A stretch of DNA of 64,000 nucleotides, taken from contig JBKAGO010000046.1 in assembly GCA_046290435.1 (NCBI GenBank), forward strand, positions 1 to 64,000, read 5' to 3'. The first letter of the stretch is position 1; every line of letters starts with the position of its first letter. The translations under genes were made by a program, and so were the position numbers. Under the pieces are notes generated by a model. That model was not told where the DNA came from and did no database searches. It was given only the letters and a program-made list of their open reading frames with translations. Below are positions 49,245 through 57,644 of this stretch, in pieces. The DNA is from CAVQUE01 sp046290435. GTDB lineage: Bacteria; Actinomycetota; Acidimicrobiia; Acidimicrobiales; UBA8592.

Positions 49245-50303
49245 GTGATCACCGCTGAGCAGATCCGATCCTTCCGTCGACGTGCCGGCGGCCTCGACGA
49301 GCGCCGGCCGTGGGGTGCCGACGCGCTGGGGCATGCCCTGCTGGCCGGGGCGAGTGACAGCATGCCGAGGGGCGCGTTGTTGTCGTTGCACGCACGGCTC
49401 GATGGGGTCACCCCGACGGCGCTCGACGATCCGCTGCTGACCCAGGTCTGGGGGCCGAGGTTCAGCGTCTATGTCGTGGCGGCCGACGACGTGGCACCGT
49501 TCACGTTGGGTCGGTTGCCCCGCAACGCCCGGCGCAGGGAGCGGGCCGAGCGGACCGCCGAGGCCCTCCTCGGGGTCCTCGAGGAGGGCCAGCCCCGGCC
49601 CTACGGCGATGTCGGCCGTGAGCTCGGGGTGCACCACAACTCGCTGCGCTATGCCGCGCCGACCGGCATGGTCCGCCTGCGGTGGGACGGGGCCCGTCAA
49701 CCCACCATCGAGGTGGTGGCTCCACCCGAGGTCGACCCCGAGGATGCCCGACGGGAGCTGGCTCGGCGCTGTCTGCGGGTGCAGGGGCCGACGACACCGG
49801 ATGCGTTCGGCCGGTGGGCCGGCGTGAACGCCGGCGAGGCGCGGACCACCTTCGACGCCATCGCCGACGAGCTGGTCCAGGTCGACACGCCGGTCGGGCC
49901 TGCCTTCGTGCTGGCCCAGGACGAGGCGGCGCTGCGGACCGCAGCCGTGGACGTCGACCCCGGCAACGCTGGTCGCAACGCGTCGGCCGTGCCGAGCCGG
50001 GCGGCGTCAGCAGGCCCGACGGTGCGGCTCCTTCCGAGCGGCGACGCCTACTGGCTGCTCCACGGCGAGCAGCGAGAGCTGCTGGTGGGGGATGCGGCGG
50101 CCCGGGACCTGCTGTGGACGCCGAGGGTGTGGCCCGGCGCGGTGCTCGTCGACGGCGAGATCGTGGGGACCTGGCGCCGGGCCGAACACGTCGTCACCGT
50201 GTCCCCATGGCGCTCGCTCTCGGCCGACGAGCGCCACGCCATCGAGACCGAAGCGTCGAGCTTCCCCCTGCCGGACCTCGCCCGCCCCATCGACGTCCGG
50301 TAG
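49245..50303 (+). CDS. Winged-helix DNA-binding protein (AlkZ/HTH_42-like)
   Basis: A 352-residue protein resembling the winged-helix 'HTH_42' family, which includes AlkZ, a DNA glycosylase that unhooks interstrand crosslinks. Pieces that match are 'GHALLAGASDSMPRGALLSLHARLDGVTP', 'LTQVWGPRFSVYVVAADDVAPFTLGRLP' (the QxQ-type catalytic region of AlkZ is not clear, so activity is unsure), 'LARRCLRVQGPTTPDAFGRWAGVNAGEARTTFDAIADELVQVD', and 'GDAYWLLHGEQRELLV' to 'WPGAVLVDGEIVGTWRRAEHVVTVSPW'. The GTG at 49245, after a GAGGGGGA ribosome site, is preferred over 49224. It is convergent with an AlkC-like glycosylase. Confidence 0.8.
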   Translation: MITAEQIRSFRRRAGGLDERRPWGADALGHALLAGASDSMPRGALLSLHARLDGVTPTALDDPLLTQVWGPRFSVYVVAADDVAPFTLGRLPRNARRRERAERTAEALLGVLEEGQPRPYGDVGRELGVHHNSLRYAAPTGMVRLRWDGARQPTIEVVAPPEVDPEDARRELARRCLRVQGPTTPDAFGRWAGVNAGEARTTFDAIADELVQVDTPVGPAFVLAQDEAALRTAAVDVDPGNAGRNASAVPSRAASAGPTVRLLPSGDAYWLLHGEQRELLVGDAAARDLLWTPRVWPGAVLVDGEIVGTWRRAEHVVTVSPWRSLSADERHAIETEASSFPLPDLARPIDVR

Positions 50304-50382
50304 CCAGTGCCCTGCTTGCCGTGCGAGGCCCGCCCGGCGTGGTGATCGTGCAGGAGAATGCTGCGGAATACGGGGTGCCCGG

Positions 50383-51498
50383 TCAGAGACTGACGTCGAA
50401 CGATGCCGCGGCCATCACCTGACCGGCGACCTGGAGCTCGACGCGGTGGGTGCCCGCCCGGTAGGTCCGGGTGGACGCCTGCTGGATGGATCGGCGCTTG
50501 GCGAGTGAGCGTCGCTCGCCGGGGGCGAGGTCGATCGTCGTCCACTTGAACACCTTGGGCGATGTCGCACCCGACGCGTTGACGTGGTGCACCACGAAGT
50601 CCACCACCAGTCGTTGGGGCCCGGTGGCCGCCGACCGGAGATCGGCGGAGAGGACGATGTGTGCGCCCATCTCGACCGCGGCGGGCGACACCTCGAATCG
50701 TTCGACGACGACCTCCGGCTCGGTCGTGAAGCCGAGCACCGCGAGCGCGCCGGGTTCGCCACGCTTCACCAACGTGCGGAGCGCATGGCTGACCATGCGT
50801 CGATCGATTACCGGTTCCTGCATCCAGGCGGCGAGCGTGTCCACGACGAGTTCGGGATGATCCTTGGCGACGTCGTTGAGGTGGTTGGCGACCGATCGGC
50901 GGACGGTCTCGGACGGGTCGTGGCGGAGGCGGTGCAGGAGCGCCAGTCCGGGGAGCGGGTCGTCGAGCAGTCGCTGCACCCGCATGCCCCACGGGAGTCG
51001 TGGACGAGTGCCCTCCGACGGCAACCGCCGGACACGTTCGTCGTCGTGGTCGGTGAACTCGAGTAGGCGGGCGTAGGTGTCGTCGTAGTGGTCGCGAAGG
51101 AACGGCCGGACGGCGAACTCGCAACTCATGCGCTGGGTGACGTACTCCATGGAGTCGAGCGCCTCCGCCGGCCGAGCCGATCCGAACAGTTCGACGACCG
51201 ACGCCAACGGCCACGCCGCCCACCCCTCGACCGGCGGCTCCGCCCGTGCGACCTCGACCAGGCAGGCCAACGACGCCGCCGGGTCGCGGTCGCCGAGGGC
51301 CCGCCACAGCTCCCGTGCGATCACCTCCATCCTGGCCTTGAGCTCCAGCCCGTCGAGCTGCGGTGTGGTCCGCTCGGCGAATCCGCGTGCGTCGAAGCCG
51401 TCGTCGACCGCAGCGAACCGACCGGCGAGTTCGTCGACGACCGCCGCATCGACCGAGTCCTTGAGCGCAGCAGGCATGGCGGTGACCGTAGTGGGCAA
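50383..51498 (-). CDS. AlkC-like DNA alkylation repair protein
   Basis: A 371-residue protein with a HEAT-repeat first part (about residues 1-240: 'LKDSVDAAVVDELAGRFAAVDDGFDARGF', 'FLRDHYDDTYARLLEFTDHDDERVRRLPSEGTRPRLPWGMRV', 'LHRLRHDPSETVRRSVANHLNDVAKDHPELVVDTLAAW') and an Ig-like beta-sandwich C-terminal part (about 265-371: 'LVVDFVVHHVNASGATSPKVFKW', 'RTYRAGTHRVELQVAGQ'). That two-part architecture matches AlkC glycosylases, which remove 3-methyladenine. The invariant 'RLPSEGTRPRLPWG' and 'DPSE.VRRSVANHLNDIAK.HP' stretches are typical. ATG 51477 is an alternative start. Confidence 0.85.
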   Translation of the reverse strand: MPTTVTAMPAALKDSVDAAVVDELAGRFAAVDDGFDARGFAERTTPQLDGLELKARMEVIARELWRALGDRDPAASLACLVEVARAEPPVEGWAAWPLASVVELFGSARPAEALDSMEYVTQRMSCEFAVRPFLRDHYDDTYARLLEFTDHDDERVRRLPSEGTRPRLPWGMRVQRLLDDPLPGLALLHRLRHDPSETVRRSVANHLNDVAKDHPELVVDTLAAWMQEPVIDRRMVSHALRTLVKRGEPGALAVLGFTTEPEVVVERFEVSPAAVEMGAHIVLSADLRSAATGPQRLVVDFVVHHVNASGATSPKVFKWTTIDLAPGERRSLAKRRSIQQASTRTYRAGTHRVELQVAGQVMAAASFDVSL

Positions 51499-51566
51499 CG
51501 CCGCGGCGTCGTGAAGCCACCTCTCGATGGCCTGGCCGGTCTACCACCGTCGCGTCCCGCGGTCCG

Positions 51567-51595
51567 TTGCGTTTATTGCACTTGTGACGTACGCT
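51567..51595 (+). promoter_or_regulatory. Promoter TTGCGT-N17-TACGCT
   Basis: A -35-like TTGCGT (51567-51572) and -10 TACGCT (51590-51595) with 17-bp spacing end seven bases before the GTG at 51603. It serves the HTH/PIN gene pair and suggests a leaderless transcript. Confidence 0.55.
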
Positions 51596-51602
51596 CGTGC
51601 GG

Positions 51603-52037
51603 GTGACGAATGCTGTCGAGATCAGGCCAGGTTCGGTCCAGTCGCACGACTTGGAGGTGATCGAACGCGCTCTGACTCGCGAAGGCGTCGAGGGAGCTCG
51701 TCTGGTCGACTCCGACGGTGCCACGGTCGAGATGCCGGCAGAGCTGGTGGGCGCGCTGAAGGCGATCGTCGAACATCTCAGGGCCGGCCATGGTGTCAGC
51801 GTTGCGTCATTGCAGGCCGAGTTGACGACGGTCGAGGCCGCCGAGCTCCTGAATGTGAGCCGCCCCCATCTGGTCAAGCTCGTCGATGGCGGTGCGCTGC
51901 CGTTCCGGATGGTCGGTACGCATCGACGGCTGCGCCTGGTGGACGTGCTCGCCTACCGCGATGAACAAGATGTCGTCTCACGTGAGGCGCTCGACGAGTT
52001 GACCCGCCAGGCCGAAGCTCTCGGCCTGTACGACTGA
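51603..52037 (+). CDS. Excisionase-like HTH antitoxin
   Basis: A protein of 144 residues. The second half holds an excisionase/MerR-like HTH: 'LTTVEAAELLNVSRPHLVKLVDGGALPFRMVGTHRRLRLVDVLAYRDEQ', as in antitoxins paired with PIN toxins. The first half is a helical domain of unknown partner contact. GTG at 51603 follows the TACGCT box by seven bases, which is why I chose it over GTG 51597. The toxin gene begins ten bases after its stop. Confidence 0.8.
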   Translation: MTNAVEIRPGSVQSHDLEVIERALTREGVEGARLVDSDGATVEMPAELVGALKAIVEHLRAGHGVSVASLQAELTTVEAAELLNVSRPHLVKLVDGGALPFRMVGTHRRLRLVDVLAYRDEQDVVSREALDELTRQAEALGLYD

Positions 52038-52047
52038 ACCTGCGGCG

Positions 52048-52611
52048 GTGTCTCGTCGTGTCGCGGTCGTCGACGCGAATGTCCTGTACTCGATCGAATT
52101 GACGGACCTGCTCCTGACATTCGCAGCGCATCGAATCGTTCGCCTGCACTGGTCTCCCACGATTCTCGACGAAGTCCAACGGAACCTCGCCAAGCGCGCC
52201 GACCTCACCCCGGACGCCATCGACTACCGCATCGACCGAATGAACCTGGCGGTGCCGGCGGCGCTCGACGAAGCGCCCGAGAGTCTGGTGGCAGCGATGC
52301 CGATCATCGCCCACGACCGGCACGTCCTTGCGCTCGCAGTGCATGTAGAGGCGGACAGCATCGTCACGTTCAACGCGCGTGACTTCCCGCTCGTCGCGTG
52401 CGAACCGCACGGAGTGGAGGTCGCTCACCCGGACAGCTTCGCCGTGGCCGTTGTCGAGAGCCATCCGGCGAGGGTCGACGCTGCGCTCGCTGACATCGCT
52501 CGACGACGCACCCGTCCTGCGATGACTGTGCACGAGATCTTGGACCGACTGGCCGTCGTCGTGCCCGCCTTCGTCAGCCGGGTGCGCGCGACGTCACTGG
52601 GCACGGCGTGA
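52048..52611 (+). CDS. PIN-domain toxin
   Basis: A 187-residue PIN-domain protein: 'VAVVDANVLYSIELTDLLLTFAAHRIVRLHWSPTILDEVQRNL' with the first catalytic aspartate in 'VVDANVL' and glutamate in 'ILDEVQ', and 'DRHVLALAVHVEADSIVTFNARDFP', the third and fourth acidic residues. PIN toxins cleave tRNA, rRNA or mRNA with Mg2+/Mn2+. It starts at GTG 52048 and follows the HTH antitoxin closely. The protein is longer than a minimal VapC (130 aa), with a helical C-terminal extension. Confidence 0.85.
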   Translation: MSRRVAVVDANVLYSIELTDLLLTFAAHRIVRLHWSPTILDEVQRNLAKRADLTPDAIDYRIDRMNLAVPAALDEAPESLVAAMPIIAHDRHVLALAVHVEADSIVTFNARDFPLVACEPHGVEVAHPDSFAVAVVESHPARVDAALADIARRRTRPAMTVHEILDRLAVVVPAFVSRVRATSLGTA

Positions 52612-52686
52612 GCTGCTGCCCGTCAACGGACCACGAGCGGCCGGAAACCCGTGCCTGCGGCAGACCGGGCTGATCTCTCGGATGTC

Positions 52687-53178
52687 TCAGGTTGCGCGGG
52701 TGAACTGGCAGGGGTCGTCGCTGACATCGAGTCCGGTGATCTGCAGGACCCATAGGTGGTCGCCGGCGATCTCGCTCGGTTCGAGCTCGAACGACCGGGC
52801 GGTAACCGGGTTGCCGGACTCGAAAGCGCGCCATTCGCTCGCGGCGACGAACCCGGCCGACCCGACGAATCGGCCCATTCCAGCGCCAGTCTCACGAGTG
52901 GTGTCGAGCACCTCACCGCCACCGGCGAGACAGCCGATGCATCGCTCGAGGTCCTCGCTCAGGTTCTCGTCGCCATCGAGGACGAAGAGGTCTGTGCGTT
53001 GCTCGGTGGCGTTGCCGATCACGCGGCGCCCAGAGGCGATCTCCATCGCCGCCAGGTCGGCAGGCAACTCGCTGCGAACCGGGTCGAACCCGACGATCCC
53101 AGGCTCGTCGCCGCCACGCGTGCACGCTGCCGCCAAGAGAATGATGACGGCGACCGCGGACAATCTCTCCATGGTCAC
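52687..53178 (-). CDS. Lipoprotein of unknown function
   Basis: A 163-residue predicted lipoprotein: signal 'LSAVAVIILLAAACTRGG' with a lipobox cysteine near residue 19. The mature part has two further cysteines in 'RCIGC' and one near the C-terminus ('DDPCQF'), and 'TARSFELEPSEIAGDHLWVLQITGLD'. No family is recognised. It lies next to the duplicated ATPase fragment and may have been carried in with it. Confidence 0.65.
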   Translation of the reverse strand: MTMERLSAVAVIILLAAACTRGGDEPGIVGFDPVRSELPADLAAMEIASGRRVIGNATEQRTDLFVLDGDENLSEDLERCIGCLAGGGEVLDTTRETGAGMGRFVGSAGFVAASEWRAFESGNPVTARSFELEPSEIAGDHLWVLQITGLDVSDDPCQFTRAT

Positions 53179-53292
53179 ACGGGCGACTGTGCCACGATCG
53201 AGCTGCCCGTCTCACGACCCCCAGGTGCAACGCCCGATGATCGAACAGGAGATGGACCCGAACTGGAAGTCCAACGCCCACAGGGCGTTGAG

Positions 53293-53548
53293 AATTTGGC
53301 GACATCGGCACGACATGGCCGCCGACGCCGGTCAGGCGTTTGCGTGCCGCGGCGGCTGCCACGGATGTGGCGCCCTGATCGATCGCTGGTCGACCGCCGA
53401 GCTCGATCTCGATGCCGGCCCAGCGCCGGTCGGGTAGCGAGACGACGGCGTCGATCTCGTGGTCGTCGGTCCGGAAGCACGACACCGCTCCTCCGAGTGC
53501 GCCGGCCAGGACCCGTAGGTCGCGGATCGCCATGGACTCGAAGAGCAG
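53293..53548 (-). pseudogene. 3' fragment of a DUF4143-type ATPase gene (partial duplicate)
   Basis: On the minus strand this reads 'MAIRDLRVLAGALGGAVSCFRTDDHEIDAVVSLPDRRWAGIEIELGGRPAIDQGATSVAAAAA', near-identical to the C-terminal part of the protein at 56181-57332 (SYFQTDDHEIDAVV..., GIEIKLGGQPAIDQGATS...). About 200 bp (53350-53548 against 56309-56508) are about 95% identical; 53293-53344 also matches 56077-56125. The roughly 185 bp between those two blocks in the other copy are deleted here. It cannot code for a working protein. Confidence 0.8.
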
Positions 53549-53600
53549 AGCTATCGCCCGCGTCGCTCACGAGGCACCCGCCCTCGGCCGATGGGTCGCG

Positions 53601-54908
53601 ATGAGAGCCCGGCGAATCTCGGCGATGTTGACAGTTGGTCTGCTCGCTTCTGCCTGCGGACAGACCGCCACGGTGTTGACGGACGCCCAGATCCGGAGCC
53701 ACGCCGAGCGGTCGAGCTCGCTCGCGATCACGGATCCGAGCGACGACATCGGCGGATCCGAAGAGCACGACGGCGACCCCTCGCCGATTCCTGCGTTCGC
53801 GGATCCGGCAGCGGTCTTCACCCGTGTGCTGACAACGCCTCTCGCGGACCAATTCGACCGAGCCCGGTTCTCGATGCCACTCGCAGGTGACGGCGCCGTC
53901 ACCGGCGCCATGGATCTCGCCGACCAGCGGTTCTCGTGGAGCGCCGATGGACGGCCGGTCGCATACCGCAACGGCGATCGGTTCTTCGCCCGCGACGAGC
54001 AGTACGGCGTTGCGTACTGGCAACAGGACGACAGCGAACCGGAGAGCATGGGCCGGTTCCTCTTGTTTCCGTGGCCTGGGGTGGTCAGCGAGCCCTCCGA
54101 TGCTGCGCTCGTCGAGCTGACCGACCCGGTCCACGACGTCGGAGCGGCGACCATACGGCAGGTCCCTGTCCGCGAGCTCGTGATGGCAGGAACGCGCGTG
54201 GTCGGTGGGGACGTCATGTTCGGCGAAGAGGTCTCTCCCGAAGAAGTGGTCGATTCCGAGATCCACCTCTTCGTCGATGCCGAATTGCGGCCCCGCCGTA
54301 TCGACTACACGCTCTGGCTGTTCGGCGAACCGATTCCCGTCACGATGGAGTTCTGGGACCTCGACGGCGATTTCTCCGTCGACCAGCCCGATGATCTCGA
54401 CGACCCGCCGTCCGAACGTCCTTCCAGCGGCCCGATCGGCGAAACGTCGCTGCGCGTCGAGCTACGGGACCACGATTTCGCTGAGGACACAGAGGAGCTC
54501 GTCGACGTCGATGACGCAGACGTGAGCTTCAGCCTGACGGCAAATCCGCCGAGCTACGACTGGGCGCCGGGCGAGCTTCGGGCCCACGTGCTCTCGCAGC
54601 CCGAAGACGGCCGTGCCCGATCGTGGACCGTCACCGTGCTCCCTGCCGACGGCAACCGGGTCACGCCGGGGGTGTATCCGATCGTCCAGATCCTCGACGC
54701 GCAACCGGGCACCGCCACCCTCGACCTGGACGAGTACTTCTGTTCGACCAGCACCTCACCACCCGAGCTGCTGGTTCACGAGGTGGAGTACGACGAGTGG
54801 GGTCCGACGAGGTTCAGCGCGTCCTTCGCGGTCGAGTGCCCCGACTCCGGCGGCCAGTACTACGCCGCTGCCGCAGGCGAGCTTCGGATCAATGTCCTGA
54901 CAGGTTGA
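53601..54908 (+). CDS. Lipoprotein of unknown function
   Basis: A protein of about 435 residues. The N-terminus 'RRISAMLTVGLLASACGQ' has a lipobox cysteine, so it is probably membrane-anchored outside. The middle region ('FDRARFSMPLAGDGAVTGAMDLADQRFSWSADGRPVAYRNGDRFFA', 'HDVGAATIRQVPVRELVMAGTRVVGGD', 'VVDSEIHLFVDAELRPRRIDYTLWLFGEPIPVTMEFWDL') resembles a LppX/LprG- or DUF-type lipid/metabolite-binding half-barrel, but I cannot name it. A C-terminal beta-rich domain holds the last two cysteines (C in 'YFCSTS' and 'AVECPD'). The frame runs upstream through the ATPase fragment, which I do not count. Confidence 0.7.
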   Translation: MRARRISAMLTVGLLASACGQTATVLTDAQIRSHAERSSSLAITDPSDDIGGSEEHDGDPSPIPAFADPAAVFTRVLTTPLADQFDRARFSMPLAGDGAVTGAMDLADQRFSWSADGRPVAYRNGDRFFARDEQYGVAYWQQDDSEPESMGRFLLFPWPGVVSEPSDAALVELTDPVHDVGAATIRQVPVRELVMAGTRVVGGDVMFGEEVSPEEVVDSEIHLFVDAELRPRRIDYTLWLFGEPIPVTMEFWDLDGDFSVDQPDDLDDPPSERPSSGPIGETSLRVELRDHDFAEDTEELVDVDDADVSFSLTANPPSYDWAPGELRAHVLSQPEDGRARSWTVTVLPADGNRVTPGVYPIVQILDAQPGTATLDLDEYFCSTSTSPPELLVHEVEYDEWGPTRFSASFAVECPDSGGQYYAAAAGELRINVLTG

Positions 54909-55163
54909 CACCACGTCGTTCTCGTCGACCTGCCGTGTCCGGTTGATGTTCTCGGGCCGCTGACTGAGTCCTCTTCTTCATCCAGGTCGAGACGCGCCAG
55001 GTGATCCTCGTCGGTCTCACCGAGAATCCGACTGGCGCCTGGACCAGCTTCGACGAAGTCGGCGGTGTGGCCTCGCGCAGACTTCGGCGTTGCGGGGCGC
55101 GCCGTGGAGACGCACGCCGAAGCGTGCGGCGTCGGGAGTTCGATTCTCCCCTCGGGCGCGCTG
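54909..55163. other. Intergenic region with a tRNA-like fragment
   Basis: No gene is supported between the lipoprotein and the truncated ATPase gene. Long open frames read through here on the minus strand, but codon use and sequence look like shadows. The notable content is the tRNA-like 3' segment at 55114-55158. Confidence 0.5.
55114..55158 (+). tRNA. 3' fragment of a class II tRNA-like sequence
   Basis: A 6-bp hairpin ACGCCG-N7-CGGCGT (55114-55132) resembles a long variable arm and is followed by a perfect T-arm, GGGAG-TTCGATT-CTCCC (55134-55150), then CTCGGGCG, as would an acceptor 3' strand. The matching acceptor 5' strand, D-arm and anticodon arm cannot be found upstream, so this is a fragment, possibly an old integration scar at a Ser/Leu/Tyr-type tRNA end. 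Confidence 0.4.
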
Positions 55164-55991
55164 TCAGGTCCACCGGCCGTGCGCCAGCTGTTGTGACCCA
55201 TCGGGGTCGCCGAGAAGGGAGCGGGCGGCTCGTGCTTCGATGCCGTCGGCGAGCGGGAAGGTGTGCTGGCCCGCATGGACGATGACGGCACGATCGAGGC
55301 GGAGGGTCTCGATCGCGGAGCGGATCGAAGCCGTCACCTTGGGTGTCGCGGTGCGCTTGACCTCGAAGCCGATTCGCTCGTCTCCGCGCACGATCAGCAG
55401 GTCGAGCTCGGCTCCGGCGTGGGTGGCCCAGAAGTAGCGCTGGTCGCGGCGGGCGCCGGTGATCTCGATCAGCTGACGGATGATGAACCCCTCCCATGAG
55501 GCACCGACGACCGGGTGCCGTTCGAGGGCGGTTCGATCGTTCAGATCGAGCAGCGCGTACAGGAGCCCCGAGTCGTTGATGTAGGCCTTCGGGGATTTGA
55601 CCTGGCGTTTGCCGACGTTCTCGTGCCACGGCTGGAGTTGGTCGACGACCAGCGTGGAGGTGAGAGTGTCCAGGTAGCGGCGAACCGTCGAGTCGGCGAC
55701 GCCGAACGACGAGGCGATGCGGCTGGCGTTCCACACCTGCCCGTGGACGTGGGCGAGCATCCGCCAGAACCGGTCGGTGGTGGTCGACGGCACCCGGCTG
55801 CCGAGTGTCGGCAGGTCGCGTTCGACGAAGGTGCGGATGAAGTCGAACTGGTGAACGGGGCCGCTCCAGCCGCGGACGATCTCGCCGGCGAGCGTCGTCT
55901 TGTCGACCTGGCGAGCACCGAGCAGGGCGAGGCAGGGTGACTGATGGAGCAGTCTCGTGCAGCGTTCGAGGTGACGCTTCCGAGGCGACAT
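55164..55991 (-). pseudogene. Internally deleted DUF4143-type ATPase
   Basis: The 275 or so residues start with a P-loop-like 'LALLGARQVDKTTLAGEIV' in which the Walker A glycine (normally GxRQVGKTTL) is an aspartate. Then, after only 'GWSGPVHQFD', the sequence jumps to 'FIRTFVERDLPTLG', which normally lies 100-150 residues later; the Walker B and sensor parts are missing. The DUF4143 C-terminal region is intact ('AELDLLIVRGDERIGFEVKRTATPKVTASIRSAIETLRLDRAVIVHAG'). The frame is open, so a protein could be made, but it should be an inactive ATPase. Confidence 0.7.
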
Positions 55992-56018
55992 AGGGCGGCT
56001 GTATCGAAATCTCTGCAC

Positions 56019-56180
56019 TCACCGCCGGATTTTCAAGGCAATACGGGATTGGCGAGACCCCAGTGCGTCGGGAGCGATTGGCGACATCGGCCCGATATGG
56101 GCGCCGACCGGTCAGGCGCTTGCGTTTGCGTCGCACGGGCGCACGTCGCCGAACGTCGCCGGGCCCGTGGCGGTACGTGG
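56019..56180. other. Duplicate of the 53.3-kb sequence
   Basis: The block ATTGGCGACATCGG through GGTCAGGCGC at 56077-56125 corresponds to 53293-53344. No gene seen. Together with the ATPase 3' end this is the intact version of the segment that was partly duplicated 2.8 kb upstream. Confidence 0.6.
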
Positions 56181-57332
56181 TCAGGGTCCGAGCAGCGCGA
56201 GTGGGATGACGTACACGCCGTCGGGACGCCGATAGGCGTACTCCCCGACAGCGGTGACGACCGCGAGAAAGGCCGGTGGGCCGGCTTTGGTCTGATCGAT
56301 CGAGGCTGCGGCGGCTGCCACGGATGTGGCGCCCTGGTCGATCGCTGGTTGACCGCCGAGCTTGATCTCGATGCCGGCCCAGCGTCGGTCGGGTAGCGAG
56401 ACGACGGCGTCGATCTCGTGGTCGTCGGTCTGGAAGTACGACACCGCTCCTCCGAGTGCGCCGGCGAGGACCCGTAGGTCGCGGATCGCCATGGACTCGA
56501 AGAGCAGACCGGTGTAGTTGAGGTCTGCGAGCAGGCGCCCGGTGTCGGCGTCGAGCGCCGCGGCTGCCAGGGACGGATCGACGAAGTGGTGCCTCGATGC
56601 CTGGCGCAGGTTGCGCGAGGAGCGCAGGTGGGTGTTGAACGCTCTGAGCGGCTCGATGAGCATGAGCCGTCTGAGGGCTGCGAGGTAGTCGTGCACCGCC
56701 TCGCGCGAGAGGTCCGCGTCCGTGGCCAGGGTGGGTTCGCCTGCGTTGGTGGCGACGTGGCGAGCGAGGGACGCGACCAGGGATCGGATCTTGTCGGGGT
56801 TGCGGCGGCGTGAGGGACGGTGGCCGTCGGCGCCGGGGCTGGTGGCGAGGTCGACGTTGACCGCAGCGTCGAGGTAGCCGGTCACCAACGAGCGACGTGG
56901 TCGGGTCGTCTGGGCCGGCCAGCCACCCAGGACCAGCTGGTCCACGACGGCTTCGAGGTCGGTCGTCCCGCCCGTTGCGGACTGGTCCTGGCCGTCGAGA
57001 AGCGCGGTGAGTGACACGCCTGGAAGCTGCCAGGTCTCGTGCAGCGTCATCGGGCGCATCGTCATGGTCGCAATCCGGCCGGCGCCGGAGTGGTACCTCG
57101 CGTCGTCGTTCGGAGTGGCGGAGCCGGCGAGGATGAACTGACCGGGCTCGCCGCCAGCATCGTCGACGGCGCGTCGGACGTGGTCCCAGAGCGTCGGGCG
57201 CAGCTGCCACTCATCGATCAGTCTCGGTCGGTCACCGACCAGGATGAGGTCGGGGCTGATCTCGGCGAGCTGGGCCGCGTCGTGATCGACATCGAGTCGG
57301 ACCTGCGACGCGGCGACTCGGTCGCTCACCAT
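56181..57332 (-). CDS. DUF4143-type ATPase, 5'-truncated
   Basis: A 383-residue protein resembling AAA-type ATPases with a C-terminal DUF4143 domain. It has 'RLDVDHDAAQLAEISPDLILVGDRPRLIDEWQLRPTLWDHVRRAVDD' (Walker B-like IDEWQ), 'GQFILAGSATPNDDARYHSGAGRIATMTMRPMTLHETW' and a C-terminal 'DDHEIDAVVSLPDRRWAGIEIKLGGQ', with the D...E.K nuclease-like motif of DUF4143. The Walker A loop is missing: the frame just upstream reads LYGKDTELC up to an in-frame TAA, a possible decayed P-loop. Walker A lies in the first 40 residues of normal relatives, so this is probably not an active ATPase. ATG 57332 is used by default. Confidence 0.65.
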   Translation of the reverse strand: MVSDRVAASQVRLDVDHDAAQLAEISPDLILVGDRPRLIDEWQLRPTLWDHVRRAVDDAGGEPGQFILAGSATPNDDARYHSGAGRIATMTMRPMTLHETWQLPGVSLTALLDGQDQSATGGTTDLEAVVDQLVLGGWPAQTTRPRRSLVTGYLDAAVNVDLATSPGADGHRPSRRRNPDKIRSLVASLARHVATNAGEPTLATDADLSREAVHDYLAALRRLMLIEPLRAFNTHLRSSRNLRQASRHHFVDPSLAAAALDADTGRLLADLNYTGLLFESMAIRDLRVLAGALGGAVSYFQTDDHEIDAVVSLPDRRWAGIEIKLGGQPAIDQGATSVAAAAASIDQTKAGPPAFLAVVTAVGEYAYRRPDGVYVIPLALLGP

Positions 57333-57644
57333 ACAGAGTTCGGTATCTTTACCATACAGTTATCCGACTAGGTGGCCCTACAGGTCTGCGGCGAGCTCGA
57401 ACCCGCCCCATGCACGAGTCCACGACCTTCTCTGCGGGCTGCTCGGCCGCTATGTGCATCGGCATGTCTGAGTGAGGGAGCTGCGTGAACGCCCACGCTC
57501 GCCAGAAATGCGGCCTGTACCGGCACCGGGTGGCGGGGGTTGCTTCGCGGTGGATTGCGGCGTCTTCCGCCCACCCGACAACCGGCGATGCAACAAGGCC
57601 CCGCCGACCGCATTCGTGCAGGTCAGCGAGCCGTTCTGTCGCAG
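57333..57644. other. Intergenic region before the integrated element
   Basis: No gene seen. A small AT-rich patch GGTATCTTTACC (about 57342-57353, inverted repeat GGTA/TACC) lies just upstream of the truncated ATPase start and could be an operator or a relic promoter. Confidence 0.4.

Noticed and set aside
54889..57210. 773-residue minus-strand frame across the ATPase genes
   Set aside because: It is in a different frame from both ATPase relics and has an arginine-proline composition without motifs.
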